Position numbers and translations under genes: made by a program
Assembly (NCBI RefSeq): GCF_030814995.1
Contig: NZ_JAUSVX010000015.1
Location: 124,001 to 188,000, forward strand
Reading direction: 5' to 3'
DNA: 64,000 nt
Source: Labrys wisconsinensis
Lineage (GTDB): Bacteria; Pseudomonadota; Alphaproteobacteria; Rhizobiales; Labraceae
Part shown: one piece after another, positions 54,201 to 63,902 of the stretch
How positions within the stretch are numbered: the stretch's first letter is position 1
Layout of the letters: each line of letters starts with the position of its first letter
The notes under the pieces: generated by a model
The model's database searches: none
Seen by the model: the letters and a program-made list of their open reading frames with translations, nothing else
Told to the model about the DNA's origin: nothing

Positions 54201-57200
54201 ACGGCGACGGCGGACCTTGCCTGCAACGCGGGCGAGACGGCGTGTCCGCGCAAGATCTACACCTTCCGGCAGGACCTGGCCTCGGCGGGCCGGCTGGAGA
54301 AGCTGGAGGAGACGACGACGGCCTCGGGCGCGCCGGTGCTGGCGCGGACGCTGGAGACCTGGAGCGTCAGGACCACGGCGGGCCTGAAGGCGAACTGGCC
54401 GCCGACATCCGGCACGGTGCCCGCGCTGACCTTGCCGTATACGGCGCTGAACACGGGCAGCGAGAAGCAGGCGTTGTTCTACCAGACGGTCACGACCGGC
54501 GGTGGGGGAGGCTCCCTTGGTGGGCCCCCGCAGACCACGACTATCACGACCGCCCGTCGGACGACGTCGACCCGCGTCTATGACGCCTATGGCAACGTGA
54601 CGGGTCTGACGGAGACCGGGGACGCGGACGTCACGGGGGGCGAGCGCTACACGCTGACCGCCTTCACGCCGAACCCGGAGGCCTACATCGTGTCGGCGCC
54701 GAACCGGGTGCGGACCTATGCCGGGACCTCGAGCGCGGGCCCGCTGCTGGCCGACCAGGTGATCTACTACGATGGCAGCACGACGCTGGGTGCGGTGCCC
54801 TCGAAGGGGGACGTGACGCAGACCGGCCGGCGGCCGCAGGCCTCTGGCAGCTGGTACCTGGCCAAGGCCGAGTACGACGGCTACGGCAACAAGACGGCTG
54901 TCATCGACGAGGTCGGCAACCGGACGGAGACGGTCTACGACACGGGCACGCACCTGCTGCCGGTGGAGGTGCGCAACGCCAAGGCCCAGAGCGTGGTCAC
55001 GACCTACGACCCGGGATGCCAGAAGCCGCTGACGGTGACGGACCTGAATGGGCAGGTGACGGCGTTCACCTATGACGCGTTGTGCCGGCTGACCGAGAAG
55101 AAGCCGCCGCTGAACGCCTTCGAGCGTTACACCTATTACAATGTCGGCAACCCGGCGACGCAGTATGTCGACGTGCGCAGGCCGGGCCCGACCGGGACGG
55201 CGACGATCTACACCAAGACCTACCTGGACGGCTTCGGTCGGACCTGGAAGGTGCTGGCGCAGGGGCCCGACACGGCCCGTGTGATCACCACGCTGACCGA
55301 CTACACCGCGCGGGGCAGCGTGGCGCGGGTGAGTCGGCCGTTCTACTCCGGCGAGACGGCGCAATATACCAGCACGGCCTATGACGCGCTGGACCGTCCG
55401 GTTGTCGTGACCAACCCGGACGGCAGCGCCGCGAGCGTCGCCTATGGCGCCTCCAGCCTGACCGCGCTCTCCGGCTTCCTGACGGTGACGACGACGGACG
55501 AGCTGGGCCGGCGCAGCATCGTGCACACCGACGCCTTCGGGCGGACCGTGCGCCAGACGCGGTTCCTGGGCACGAGCGAGGTCAACCGCTCGATGGTCTA
55601 CGACGCGGCTGGCCGGCTGACGCAGCTGACCGACCCGGCGGGCAACCAGTGGACCAACACCTTCGACAACATGGGCCGGCGCACCCAGGTGCAGGACCCG
55701 GACCTCGGCACCTGGACCTATGCCTATGACGGGGCGGGCAACCTGACCCGTCAGACCGATGCCAAGGGCCAGCAGGTGGCGTTCCTGTACGATCCGCTCA
55801 ACCGGGTGCGCAGCAAGATCGCACGCGCCGAGCTGCCGGTGAACGACCCGGGGCGGGACACCACCACCTACGCCTATGACGAGGGGCGGAGCGGCTTCTT
55901 CAACGTCGGCAAGATGACGACCAGCACCAACGCGGCGGCGACGCTGACGGCGGACTATGACGTGCTGGGCCGGGAGGTGAAGAAGACGCTTGTCGTCGAC
56001 GGGCAGAGCTACATCACCACCACGGCCTACGACACCGGCTCGCGGGTGCTGTGGCGGGGCCTGCCGGACGGGACGACGGTGGGCACCGCCTCCTCACCGA
56101 TGACCTACGACCCGGCCGGCCGGCTGGTGTCGGTGCCCGGTCTCGTCACCGGCACGACCTATGACGCAGCCGGCCAGCCCCTGGTGACGAGCTATGCCAG
56201 CGGGGTGGTGTCGACGGCGACCTACGACCCGACCCGCGGCTGGCTGAGCCAGTTGACGCACCAGCAGGGGAGCGGCGGCACGGCGCTGCTGTCGCTGAGC
56301 TACACGCGGGCCTTGACCGGCCGGATCGAGGCGGTGACGGACCAGCTGAACGCCTCGTCCGCCGACAACTGGACCTACACCTATGACGACCTCGACCAGC
56401 TGAAGCGGGCGGCGAACGCCGGCAACAGCGCCTACAACGAGGCCTATGCCTACGACCTCGCCGGCAACCTGACGTCCAAGACCGGGGTGGGGAGCTACAC
56501 CTACCCGGCGCAGGGCCCGGCGGCGGTGCAGCCGCACGCGGTGACGACGGCGGGCAACTATGCCTTCAGCTACGATCTCAACGGCAACATGCTGCAGAGC
56601 CAGCTGAGCGGGGTGCTCAACCGGGAGCTGACCTGGGACGGGGAGAACCGTCCGATCCTGGTGAAGAATTACTCCACGGCCGGGGCGCTGACGCTGACGT
56701 CGAGCTTCGTGCACGGGCCGGACGGGACGCGGCTGAAGAAGATCGTCAAGGCCAACCCGCGCGGCTGCTCGCTGGCGGCGAGCCAGCAGCCGGAGGAGAC
56801 GACGCTCTACGTGTTCGGGGACGAGCGGGTGAGCTACGCCGCCAACACCAACAGCTGCGTGCCGACGACGCCGACCTGGATCACCTATCCGACGCCGGAG
56901 ACCAAGCGCGAGGCGGTGCCGGGGCTGGCGGTGCAGAGCTACACCTTGCTCAAGGATCACCTCGGCTCGCAGCGCATCGTGGCGGACGGCACCGGCACCC
57001 CCGCCACCAGCTCCAGCTATGGCCCGTTCGGGTTCCAGCGGGCCGGGCTGACGGCGCCGGCCAACGCCACGCGCGAGAGCAAGGCGTTCATCGGCGAGCG
57101 CCAGGACGAGACCGGCCTCATCTACCTCAACGCCCGCTACTATGACCCCCGCATCGCCCGCTTCGTCTCCCCGGACTGGTGGGATCCCACTCAGGACGGG

Positions 57201-57869
57201 GTGGGCACCAACCGATACGCATACGCGGACAACAACCCGGTCAATGTGAGGGATCCGAGCGGACATTGCGATTGCAACGGCGAGAGATCACCTGTCGGCC
57301 TCCTGCTTGAGGTTGCGCTACGGCTACGGGTGTCAATCATCGCACCAGAGCTCGACAAGCGGATCGCGGTTCCAGCCCCCGATCCAATGGATGTTCTAGA
57401 GAGCCGAGTCTATTCAGGGCCTGGCAGTTTTGGGGACTGGGGACAGAAAGGTGCCCATGCCCATGCTCCTGGCTATCGTGGGAAAGGGGATGTCGAAGTC
57501 GGTATAAGTATCGGTCCAAACGGTGATATCGAGTTATCGCCAGTCAAAGGTGTATCTAAGCCGGGGAAAGATTTTGACGCGGCCGCCGCCACTGTAAAAG
57601 ATAAGCTCGGTACGTTAAGTGGTCTCAAAGGTTTGCGTGATCAAGTTGAGGGGTTCCTCGGCAGTGACAAGATTGGTAGTTATAGAGATAGGGACCGAAT
57701 ACGTCGGGATATGGAGGCGATGAAGAGGGCGCTTGATGAGAAGATAAAAAATGCCGAAGAAGCCTCAAAACGAAAAGAAGATTCCAAGAAAGATAATAAT
57801 AAAAAAGATAATTCTGGAAATGAAGGTGGAAAGGACGACAAAAATGACAAAAATGGTAAGAATAAATGA
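51267..57869 (+). CDS. Giant SpvB/VCBS/RHS-repeat protein with variable C-terminal tip
   Basis: This 2200-residue protein has a signal-like N-terminus (1-~36), a proline/threonine-rich linker (~80-130), an SpvB-type domain (~165-500) and seven FG-GAP/VCBS calcium motifs (~520-880, e.g. [18 protein letters not shown]). RHS/YD repeats ([15 protein letters not shown]) run from ~1100 to the core end at ~1950-2000 ([24 protein letters not shown]). Such shells enclose a toxic C-terminus that is released by cleavage near the core end. The last ~200 residues match no domain I know; they contain [14 protein letters not shown] and a Lys/Asp/Asn-rich tail. DNA of the tip is far less GC-rich than the core. 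GGGGGG precedes the ATG. Confidence 0.9.
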   Translation: MTEGFGAVRVRAGVVLSCAAAVAAWLGSWAAPAVAASVQAASVPSLRGGPVGLALPPLPAPGPIAGAPRASVTGPVRLMAQADPSVPEASIPPATPGDPASSDPSSPSAQTPTPSEDTPSTTDTAQPAEEQETAPAAAVAAAAEAGGGDVTDPGAALAAASGMRSKIQPAPSNGSFTQRIPLAVPAFRGIEPNLGLVYDSNAGARAGGWWAGFAGVGMRVSGLSDITRITHGGGTPRFDDALDVFALDGDELVACTADMTSPACTTGTTGTGVTTYATRVESFARIKRTVDGASGASTWTVTGLDGTVSTYASVSTSGWGGVADADLPKLATQARWLLQSVADTHGNRVDYAYACTTLPVCWPTSIQYVNNGEVAPVATITFNRETAPASAVLILANGGVMAPAANGTIPSTEKSLSKLDQRLTSVDVQFGGTRMRAYDLAYEQSPATGLSRLITVTPYGKDASFTGGHVTGGTSLPPTKLAYQGSAPALTAPRALPFSISNYRDYPPRAGQPYADFLGLGDLDGDQKLKPYTQLVEPPDEPNCDSSGHDCYYAPARCTPSFTAPYTCLTVTREDCGDRGMMKTVTSVGISPSADVDGDGRPNLLYSMAESVSGCGSGESVKRTIGIDGLSATGTNENDPLTVAGFPDIDGDGKQEIVFTDGKVLSNSPGIAGVTIPVNLRTSGPAGFSVRYFFADINGDGRTDVLTMGPATATGADGAPQTQLTYALSTGTGYSPQRVQYVPALWVSSGQLDFRSLGVIQGDFNGDGRADFLSLYKTASTDTTATYDVRVLLSTGNGFVVQTWASGIVLPASGPRDLTALFSPGVRRGDFNGNGRDDIIIRRDDQHAILLLSTGSSFNAVPIETPRIFSVLDIDGDGRDELAPGVIRRLNQLDSDGTYISLAGPFPDLLTSVTGPLGGKTTIAYQPSSGVVHGPMPGILQVVKSVTLSDGRSSPSTTSYSFAGGLYNASERRFLGFRTATADLACNAGETACPRKIYTFRQDLASAGRLEKLEETTTASGAPVLARTLETWSVRTTAGLKANWPPTSGTVPALTLPYTALNTGSEKQALFYQTVTTGGGGGSLGGPPQTTTITTARRTTSTRVYDAYGNVTGLTETGDADVTGGERYTLTAFTPNPEAYIVSAPNRVRTYAGTSSAGPLLADQVIYYDGSTTLGAVPSKGDVTQTGRRPQASGSWYLAKAEYDGYGNKTAVIDEVGNRTETVYDTGTHLLPVEVRNAKAQSVVTTYDPGCQKPLTVTDLNGQVTAFTYDALCRLTEKKPPLNAFERYTYYNVGNPATQYVDVRRPGPTGTATIYTKTYLDGFGRTWKVLAQGPDTARVITTLTDYTARGSVARVSRPFYSGETAQYTSTAYDALDRPVVVTNPDGSAASVAYGASSLTALSGFLTVTTTDELGRRSIVHTDAFGRTVRQTRFLGTSEVNRSMVYDAAGRLTQLTDPAGNQWTNTFDNMGRRTQVQDPDLGTWTYAYDGAGNLTRQTDAKGQQVAFLYDPLNRVRSKIARAELPVNDPGRDTTTYAYDEGRSGFFNVGKMTTSTNAAATLTADYDVLGREVKKTLVVDGQSYITTTAYDTGSRVLWRGLPDGTTVGTASSPMTYDPAGRLVSVPGLVTGTTYDAAGQPLVTSYASGVVSTATYDPTRGWLSQLTHQQGSGGTALLSLSYTRALTGRIEAVTDQLNASSADNWTYTYDDLDQLKRAANAGNSAYNEAYAYDLAGNLTSKTGVGSYTYPAQGPAAVQPHAVTTAGNYAFSYDLNGNMLQSQLSGVLNRELTWDGENRPILVKNYSTAGALTLTSSFVHGPDGTRLKKIVKANPRGCSLAASQQPEETTLYVFGDERVSYAANTNSCVPTTPTWITYPTPETKREAVPGLAVQSYTLLKDHLGSQRIVADGTGTPATSSSYGPFGFQRAGLTAPANATRESKAFIGERQDETGLIYLNARYYDPRIARFVSPDWWDPTQDGVGTNRYAYADNNPVNVRDPSGHCDCNGERSPVGLLLEVALRLRVSIIAPELDKRIAVPAPDPMDVLESRVYSGPGSFGDWGQKGAHAHAPGYRGKGDVEVGISIGPNGDIELSPVKGVSKPGKDFDAAAATVKDKLGTLSGLKGLRDQVEGFLGSDKIGSYRDRDRIRRDMEAMKRALDEKIKNAEEASKRKEDSKKDNNKKDNSGNEGGKDDKNDKNGKNK

Positions 57870-58363
57870 ATAAAACTTCATATATAAGTCTTATAGACAT
57901 TGCGAAATCTGGAACTTTTGGTCCAATTGCATTGGGGCAAAATATTTCCGATATCGGCTTTGAGATTCTTGGCCCGCCCCGGTATTGGGGTTTTGCTCAA
58001 GGTCCATACTTTTTGTCGTATATGGGCTTTGGAGATGTGGAAATTAGTTTTGAATCGAAAAACGACGCGGTTGTAGTTCGCTATGCGGAGCTGCGCGTGC
58101 GTAGAGTTAGAGGAGGGATTGCAAGGTTCACAAGGAGTTCAGATGGCAATAAGCTTCAGATAAGCGGGTTAAGTAGACGTGAAGTGACGTATGAATCAAT
58201 GAAAGCTCTGATGGAACAACATTCTGTAAATTATTCTACAATATTTGATAAAAAATTAACAATTGATACATCAGAGGTCATGGATTTCCAAAATGGTGTG
58301 CAATTTTATTTTGGATTAGGTGCGGATAAGGCTCTGGAATTGGTTGCGATGTCGGAGCCATAG
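57866..58363 (+). CDS. Putative immunity protein for the RHS tip
   Basis: This 165-residue protein has no domain I recognise. Its ATG overlaps the RHS stop (ATGA). It is low in GC, matching the toxin tip and not the RHS core, and it has no signal peptide. Size, position and composition are those of immunity genes encoded beside polymorphic toxins. The segment [12 protein letters not shown].. resembles small cytoplasmic immunity families but is not diagnostic. Function is inferred from context. Confidence 0.65.
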   Translation: MNKTSYISLIDIAKSGTFGPIALGQNISDIGFEILGPPRYWGFAQGPYFLSYMGFGDVEISFESKNDAVVVRYAELRVRRVRGGIARFTRSSDGNKLQISGLSRREVTYESMKALMEQHSVNYSTIFDKKLTIDTSEVMDFQNGVQFYFGLGADKALELVAMSEP

Positions 58364-58407
58364 ATTGCGCGACGAGTGGCGTGCACCCTTTGGGGGAGAC
58401 GCGAGAA

Positions 58408-58580
58408 TCAGGGACATTTCAGGGTGAGTGAGATGGACGGCGGTGATGTCGCGGCCTTCCATCTGGGCAAGGTTTCTTCGTACTCCTGCGGCGAGAGGTA
58501 ATCGAGCGCCGAGTGGAGACGCTGGCGATTGTAGATCTGTTCGATGAAGCTGCCGATCCGGGTGCGGGCATCGACCCAGG
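58408..58580 (-). pseudogene. C-terminal remnant of an IS3-family transposase (OrfB)
   Basis: Reading leftward from 58580, one frame encodes [19 protein letters not shown] and PQEYE, the conserved C-terminus of IS3-family OrfB integrases, ending at the stop at 58408-58410. About 57 codons remain and the catalytic core is absent. It is a relic next to the putative immunity gene. Confidence 0.8.
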
Positions 58581-58630
58581 ATTACGGGGACAGTTTTGGA
58601 GTGCACCTTGTGCTCCGGCTACGTTGAGGC

Positions 58631-59378
58631 ATGGCTCGCATTGCCCGCCTCGTGGTCCCCGGCCTCGCGCATCACGTGACGCAGCGGGGCAACCGCCGTG
58701 AGCGGGTGTTCTTCACCGAAGACGACTACCGGGCCTATCTCGGCCTGCTGAAGGCCTACCTGCCGAAGTCGGGCACTCGCCTGGTGCCTGATGCCCAATC
58801 ATGTGCACCTGCTGGCCGTGCCCGACGGGCAGGATGGCCTGCGGGCCCTGCTCGGCGAAGTGCACCGGCGCTACACTGCAGGGATCAACGCCCGCAACGG
58901 CTGGACCGGCCATCTCTGGCAGGGCCGCTTCGGCTCGGTCGTCATGGACGAGGATCACCTCGTCCATGACGTGCGCTATGTCTGCCTCAATCCGGTGCGG
59001 GCGAAGCTGGTGACCCGGGCCGAGGACTGGCCGTGGGCGAGCACCCGGGCGCATCTGAGCGGCCGCGACGACGGCCTGACCGACCTGACGCCGGTGCGCG
59101 AGCGGTTCGCGACCTTCGCCGACGTGCTCGACAGCGGGGAGGATCAGGCTGCGGTCGCGGCGCTGCGCCGGAGCGAGAGGACTGGGCGCCCGCTCGGCTC
59201 CGCGGTCTGGCCCGCCGGGCTGGAAGCGACGACGGGGCGCGTCCTGGCCCGACGCAAGCCGGGACCGCGGCCGGAGTCTCGTAATCCGAGGACCCCGCCC
59301 GAGGTGTTGCGGATCCGCATCGGATTGCGGTCCCATGCCCCGCGTGAGGTGGTCCGACCCCGTGCCTTGCGGCGGTAG
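58631..59378 (+). pseudogene. Frameshifted REP-associated tyrosine transposase (Y1_Tnp/IS200-like)
   Basis: The first frame from 58631 encodes MARIARLVVPGLAHHVTQRG followed by RVFFTEDDYRAYLGLL, the start of a RAYT. A frame shift of one base near 58780 moves the sequence to a second frame. That frame carries CLMPNHVHLLAVP, with the HUH metal motif, and NPVRAKLV to 59378. Neither frame alone makes an intact enzyme. GGGGACAGTTTTGGAGTGCAC upstream resembles the leader seen near such genes. A programmed shift is not supported by any slippery sequence I can see. Confidence 0.75.
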
Positions 59379-59837
59379 CGCTTGCCTGCGGCGCGGGGCT
59401 GTGCACTTTTATTGGGACCATTGTTCCCTTTGTCACTGCAATGCCAAGGCGATGGTATAGAGCTTTGCCAGCTGTCCTCTATGACGCAGGGGAATATCTT
59501 CCCACGGGAGTCTGTAGAATTTGCGAGTCGTGTTTTTGCATCCGGCCGGTGCTGGCTTTTCCGGGCATGGCAAACCGTTAGATGGTGGATTATATTCCTA
59601 TAGTCGTTGCTGGCGCCGTTCTTGCTTGACGATGTGGCCCGCGTTCGCGCGGGCTTGTCACGATCCGGGCGGAGCCATGCCCGGCCGGTGACGCGTTGCG
59701 GCGCGGGTCGGTCCCGTGGCCGCGATCCTCTCTGCCCACGCGCGGCGGCAGGTCCGGTGTCCGCGCCCATCATGCCCCAGGGAGAAATGCCGCCTGCCTT
59801 GCCCATTCCTGGGCCGACTGGACGTTCGGAGATTTGG
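59379..59837. other. Intergenic region with GC hairpin upstream of the pyruvyl transferase gene
   Basis: This 459-bp gap has no convincing gene. AT-rich stretches near 59405-59440 and 59585-59605 may hold promoters. GCCCGCG (59637-59643) pairs with CGCGGGC (59648-59654) around a TTCG tetraloop, a stable hairpin that could be an attenuator or terminator. The reading frame of the next gene runs back to 59607, but that extension looks non-coding. Confidence 0.5.
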
Positions 59838-62300
59838 ATGACACTGCCGCAATCGCTCAACAATGAATATTTCCGCCTTTTTCGAAGCAGGGATTTGGTG
59901 CCGGGCGTCTGGAAGTCGCAGCTGCGCGAGGCCGCGGAGGGCGTCTCGAGCCGGTCGGGCGCCCCGCGGTTCCGGGTGTTCAACCCGACGCTGGTCGCGA
60001 TCGACAACGGCTATGCCATGGCCTATCGGGTCGTGGACGAGCACAGCAACATCCGGCGCCTGGCGACGTGCCGGCTGTCGAAAGCCCTGAAGATCGTCAA
60101 GAACACCATCACGCCGCTGTCCGATGTCGTCGACTTCGCCGGCAAGGGCGAGCTCAACGAGCGGGCCCTGACCTGGCATGCGGACCCGCGCTATTTCCGC
60201 CTCGGCGGCAAGGTCTATCTCCTGTGGAACGACGGCGCCAACAAGCCGGAGAACCACCAGTTCCTGCAGGAAATGTCCGAGGACGGCCTGCGCCCGGTCG
60301 GCCCGGCGCGCGAGGTGGTCACCGACCTGGAGCGCCGCTCGGTCGAGAAGAACTGGATGTTCTTCGAGAACGACAAAGGTGTCTGGGCGATCTACGCGAT
60401 CGCGCCGCACCAGGTGCTGTCGGTCGATCTGAGCGACCCGGACGTGGTCATGTGCCGCAAGGCCTCCGAGAGCCCCTGGGACAGCGAGTACAATCAGTTC
60501 TACGGCGTGCTGCGCGGCAGCGCCCAGCCGATCCGCGAGGGCGACGGCTTCCTGACCATCGCCCATTCCAGCTACAAGACCACCAAGGGCCGCGTCTACC
60601 AGGCCTGTTTCTATCGTTTCGAGGCGCAGGCGCCGTTCCGCGTCACCGAGGCCTCGCGGCGCCCGTTTGCGGTGCCCAACCCGATCGGCGCCCATTTCGA
60701 CATGCCGCGTCTCAACCAGGAGGTGCACCAGGTCGTCTATCCCTGCGGGCTGGTGCAGGCGGAGGACGATCTCCTCATCGCCTTCGGCATCAACGACGAG
60801 GTCTGCGCCATCGCCAAGGTGGCCCTGAGCGAGGTGCGCCGCAGCATCGCGCCGCTGGGCGAGGCCGCGATGGAGCCGGGGGCTGCACCGACGGCGGAGC
60901 CGCCGGGCGAGGACGGCCGGCCGACCCTGCCGGTGTTCTGGTGGAACGCCGCCGGCAAGAAGTTCGACGGCCAGTTCGGCAACCGCACCTTCAAGACCGG
61001 CAATTTCGGCGATATCGCCGCGGCCGAGGTGGTCGCCCGGCTCACCGGCGCGGGCATCCGCGCCCCGGGCAAGGACAAGCGCAAGATCATCTCGATCGGC
61101 TCGGTGCTGCACACGGCCAGGGACGGCGACATCGTCTGGGGCTGCGGCGCCAAGGGCACCAAGATGGAGCTCGACCCCTCGGTCAAGACCTTGCAGGTCC
61201 ATGCCTGCCGCGGGCCGCTGACCCTGGCGGTGCTGCTGCGCGCCGGCATCGACACCACGAGGATCAAGCATTTCTTCGATCCCGGCTGCCTGGTGCCGCG
61301 GATCTATGCCAAGGAGATCGCGGCCTGGAGGGCCTCGGACCACTACCGGCCCGGCGGGCTGCGCATCGTGCCGCACTACCGCGACGACCTCCTGTTCCGG
61401 CGCGAATACCCGGAATATTCCGACCAGTTCGTCTCGGTCGACTGCACCCCGCTGGAGATGGTCGAAGCCCTGCTCGGCGCCGACAAGGTGGTGTCGAGCT
61501 CGCTGCACGGCATCATCTTTGCCGAGGCCCTCGGCATCCCGGCCTGCTGGCACGCGCCGATGGGCGGCGAGGACGAGCTGAAATTCTACGACTACTACTA
61601 CGGCACCGGCCGTTTCGTGGTGAAGCGCTTCGAGACCCTGCACGATGCGCTCCAGGCCGAGCCCATGGCGCTGCCGGTCTTCGACTTCGACGCCTATATC
61701 GCCACCTTCCCACACAAGTCGATCATGATGCTGGCGGATGGTAAGCCGGCTACTGATCATGCCGAGTCCGATCGTCCCGAGAGCGCCGGGCATGCCGATG
61801 GCGCCCCCAGGCCGCGGGTCGACGGCAAGCCGGCTTCGGATCCGCCCGCCGCGGGCGTGCCCGCCGCCGTCGAGCTCGACGGCGTCCGGCACGACCTCGA
61901 ATTCGAGAACTTCCTGCCGGCCCTGCCGGAGGGCACCTGGGCCTTCGGCAAGGAATCGGCGATCCGGACCTGCATTCCCGACACCAGGCCGGGGCAGCGC
62001 ATCCTGGTGAAGCTGAAGCTGCAGCCGTTCAACTCGGACCAGTTCAAGCGTCCGCAGAGCGTGCGCGTCATGCTGAACGGCACCTATGCCGCGACGGCCG
62101 ACTGGTCGAAGGGCGAGGAGGACGAATTGGACCTGCGCCTGCCGCTGGAGGCCTCGGGCGCGCGGACGCAGGTCGCGCTGTCGTTCCAGGCGCGCAACGT
62201 CCGCACGCCCTGGTCCCTGGCGGAGCGGTCCCACCCCTTCGCCAAGCACCAGATCACCTTCTGCATCAAGGACCTGGCCCTGGTGCCGGTCAAGGAGTGA
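59838..62300 (+). CDS. Beta-propeller and polysaccharide pyruvyl transferase fusion
   Basis: This 820-residue protein has an N-terminal five-bladed-propeller domain (~1-340) of GH43/GH130-like type (FNPTLVAIDNGYAMAYR, HADPRYFRLGGKVYLLWND, EKNWMFFEND, YPCGLVQAEDDLLIAFGINDE). A pyruvyl transferase domain (~365-645) follows: TGNFGDIAAAE, SIGSVLH, VWGCGAKG and SSSLHGIIFAEALGIPACW. A ~150-residue C-terminal beta-rich domain is last. It may modify a cell-surface polysaccharide with pyruvate ketals, with the propeller binding the glycan. The start at 59838 has GGAG upstream. Function of the propeller is inferred. Confidence 0.8.
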   Translation: MTLPQSLNNEYFRLFRSRDLVPGVWKSQLREAAEGVSSRSGAPRFRVFNPTLVAIDNGYAMAYRVVDEHSNIRRLATCRLSKALKIVKNTITPLSDVVDFAGKGELNERALTWHADPRYFRLGGKVYLLWNDGANKPENHQFLQEMSEDGLRPVGPAREVVTDLERRSVEKNWMFFENDKGVWAIYAIAPHQVLSVDLSDPDVVMCRKASESPWDSEYNQFYGVLRGSAQPIREGDGFLTIAHSSYKTTKGRVYQACFYRFEAQAPFRVTEASRRPFAVPNPIGAHFDMPRLNQEVHQVVYPCGLVQAEDDLLIAFGINDEVCAIAKVALSEVRRSIAPLGEAAMEPGAAPTAEPPGEDGRPTLPVFWWNAAGKKFDGQFGNRTFKTGNFGDIAAAEVVARLTGAGIRAPGKDKRKIISIGSVLHTARDGDIVWGCGAKGTKMELDPSVKTLQVHACRGPLTLAVLLRAGIDTTRIKHFFDPGCLVPRIYAKEIAAWRASDHYRPGGLRIVPHYRDDLLFRREYPEYSDQFVSVDCTPLEMVEALLGADKVVSSSLHGIIFAEALGIPACWHAPMGGEDELKFYDYYYGTGRFVVKRFETLHDALQAEPMALPVFDFDAYIATFPHKSIMMLADGKPATDHAESDRPESAGHADGAPRPRVDGKPASDPPAAGVPAAVELDGVRHDLEFENFLPALPEGTWAFGKESAIRTCIPDTRPGQRILVKLKLQPFNSDQFKRPQSVRVMLNGTYAATADWSKGEEDELDLRLPLEASGARTQVALSFQARNVRTPWSLAERSHPFAKHQITFCIKDLALVPVKE

Positions 62301-62338
62301 CGGCTCGCGCCTGACGCCGGGCCCGTCGCACCCGCGCC

Positions 62339-62365
62339 GGCGGGCCGGAGGATCTCCGGTCCGCC
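62339..62365. terminator. Strong hairpin between convergent genes
   Basis: GGCGGGCCGGAG at 62339-62350 pairs with CTCCGGTCCGCC at 62354-62365 around a 3-nt loop, with one G-T pair. It lies between the convergent pyruvyl transferase and TPR genes and likely terminates both. Confidence 0.6.
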
Positions 62366-62380
62366 GTGCCGTCAGCCCGG

Positions 62381-63574
62381 TCAGTGGCGCTTCGACTTGC
62401 GCGAACCCTTCTTCTTGCGTGGCTCCGTGTCGGCGCCGCGGCCGGACTTGCGCTTGCCGGTCGGCGGCTCGGGCGCCATGGCCGCCTCCGCCTCCGCCTC
62501 CGCCTCCGCCTCCGCCTGCGGCGCGGCGGCTTCCGGCGCCGGCTGCGCCTCGCCCTCGATCTCCGCCGCCGGCTCCAGCCGCAGGGCGAGCGCCAGGCCG
62601 CGCTGGGCCCCGGGATTTTCCGGGGCGAGCTCGATCGCCCGGCGGAGCAGCCTCAGCGCCTCGCCCGGCTGCTGGAGCTTGACCAGGGTCAGGCCGAGGT
62701 CGACGAGGTGCGGGATATGGTCCGGCCGGTTGTGCAGCGCCTGCCGGAAATGCACCACCGCCTGCACGTATTGCCGGAGGTCGCGATAGCCGCCGCCGGC
62801 CAGCCAATCCGCATCGACGGGCGCGGCCCAGGCCCGCGCCGCGGCGGCGAAGGCCTCCAGCGCCGCCTCCGTTCGGCCGAGCTGCAGCAGCACCCGCCCG
62901 CGCTGCTGCAGCACCCTGGCGTTCTCCGGCTGGTGCGTCCGGGTCCGGTCGAGCAGCGCCAGGGCGTCGTCCGGGGCGCCGCGCCTGGCCAGCAGCTTGG
63001 CGGCGTCGATCACGGCATCCGCCAGGTCCGGCGCCATCTCGGCGGCGGTGAGGAACGCCGTCTCGGCTTCGGGCAGGCGCCCGACGGCGCCGAGGGCCCG
63101 GCCATAGGCGTGGAAGGCCCTGGCGCTGCCGCCCGGCATCGTGGCCAGCGGGGCCAGGACGCCGACGGCCTCCTCGCTGCGCCTGGCGGCGATCAGCGCC
63201 CTGCCGTGCTCGAGCCCGATCTCCGCATGGCCCGGCGCCAGCGCCGCCGCCCTGGCCAGGGCGGCGACCGCCTCGTCGAGGCGCCTCGCCCGCAGCAGCG
63301 CCAGGCCGAGCCGCAGCTGCGCGTCGGCGTCATCCGGCCGTCCGGCCGCGGCGGTGAAGAGGACGTCGAGGTCGTTCGGCCCCGGGCGGTGCGCCGCAGG
63401 CAAGGCCGCGGCGGTGGGGGCGGCACCGTTCACGCCGGCATCGTGGGCCTGCGCCGCCGCGCCGTGCGAATCGAGCCCGGCATCCCCGGCTGGCAGATGG
63501 AGGTCTCCTGCCGGGGGAGCCTCGGCGAGGCCGACATCCCCGGAGCGGGCCTTCTTCGTGCGGGGTCTCTTCAT
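62381..63574 (-). CDS. TPR-repeat protein
   Basis: This 397-residue protein has a basic start (MKRPRTKKARS) and a run of tetratricopeptide repeats at ~75-340 (e.g. AQLRLGLALLRARRLDEAVAALARAA, LVDLGLTLVKLQQPGEALRLLRRAIELAPE). The tail is a repetitive Glu-Ala segment followed by a Lys/Arg-rich end. TPRs mediate protein contacts. The reading frame extends further upstream to the window edge, but ATG 63574 fits the change in composition. It may work with the surface-polysaccharide gene next to it; this is inference. Confidence 0.8.
   Translation of the reverse strand: MKRPRTKKARSGDVGLAEAPPAGDLHLPAGDAGLDSHGAAAQAHDAGVNGAAPTAAALPAAHRPGPNDLDVLFTAAAGRPDDADAQLRLGLALLRARRLDEAVAALARAAALAPGHAEIGLEHGRALIAARRSEEAVGVLAPLATMPGGSARAFHAYGRALGAVGRLPEAETAFLTAAEMAPDLADAVIDAAKLLARRGAPDDALALLDRTRTHQPENARVLQQRGRVLLQLGRTEAALEAFAAAARAWAAPVDADWLAGGGYRDLRQYVQAVVHFRQALHNRPDHIPHLVDLGLTLVKLQQPGEALRLLRRAIELAPENPGAQRGLALALRLEPAAEIEGEAQPAPEAAAPQAEAEAEAEAEAAMAPEPPTGKRKSGRGADTEPRKKKGSRKSKRH
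62484..62513 (-). repeat. Five GCCTCC hexamers in the TPR gene
   Basis: Five perfect tandem copies of GCCTCC encode the (Glu-Ala) run in the TPR protein's tail. Copy-number change would add or remove whole residue pairs without a frameshift. Confidence 0.7.
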
Positions 63575-63902
63575 GCCAACGATCCTGTCGCTTGGGTTGG
63601 ATTGGGTGGTCGGGCAGCGCAGCCACGCCACCGGCGGGAGGAATTCTGTCTCGGCAGCCGTATGCCTCTCGATTCCGGCGGAAAGAATGCGTCGGGATCG
63701 CGCCGGGATTATGGGCCCGATCGGCACGGCCGTCTGCCGGCACGGTTGCGGCGCCGTCGCGCTGCCCGGCCCCCGCAGGCAGCATGCGCCTCGCCCCAGG
63801 CGGAGAGGTCGAATGGACCGACAACCATGCCCCCAGTCTTGACCACGCGTCTGACACGCAAGTGACGTGCCATCGGCGCGGCTCCGCCGCTTCGACGGCC
63901 GC
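63575..63902. other. Intergenic region between two minus-strand genes
   Basis: A 5-bp hairpin (GCGGC/GCCGC, 63878-63890) lies just after the stop of the partial gene at 63903. I see no other structure or convincing gene in this stretch. Confidence 0.4.

Noticed and set aside
53448-55526. A 692-codon minus-strand frame inside the RHS gene
   Set aside because: It is rich in Arg, Gly and Val with no recognisable motif and opposes continuous RHS repeats; it is a codon-bias artefact.
58770-58800. Programmed frameshift in the RAYT gene
   Set aside because: No slippery run or downstream structure is evident at the switch point, and neighbouring transposase sequence is also decayed, so mutation is simpler.
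59658-62807. A 1049-codon minus-strand frame opposite the pyruvyl transferase gene
   Set aside because: The plus strand carries intact family motifs over the same stretch; this frame has none.
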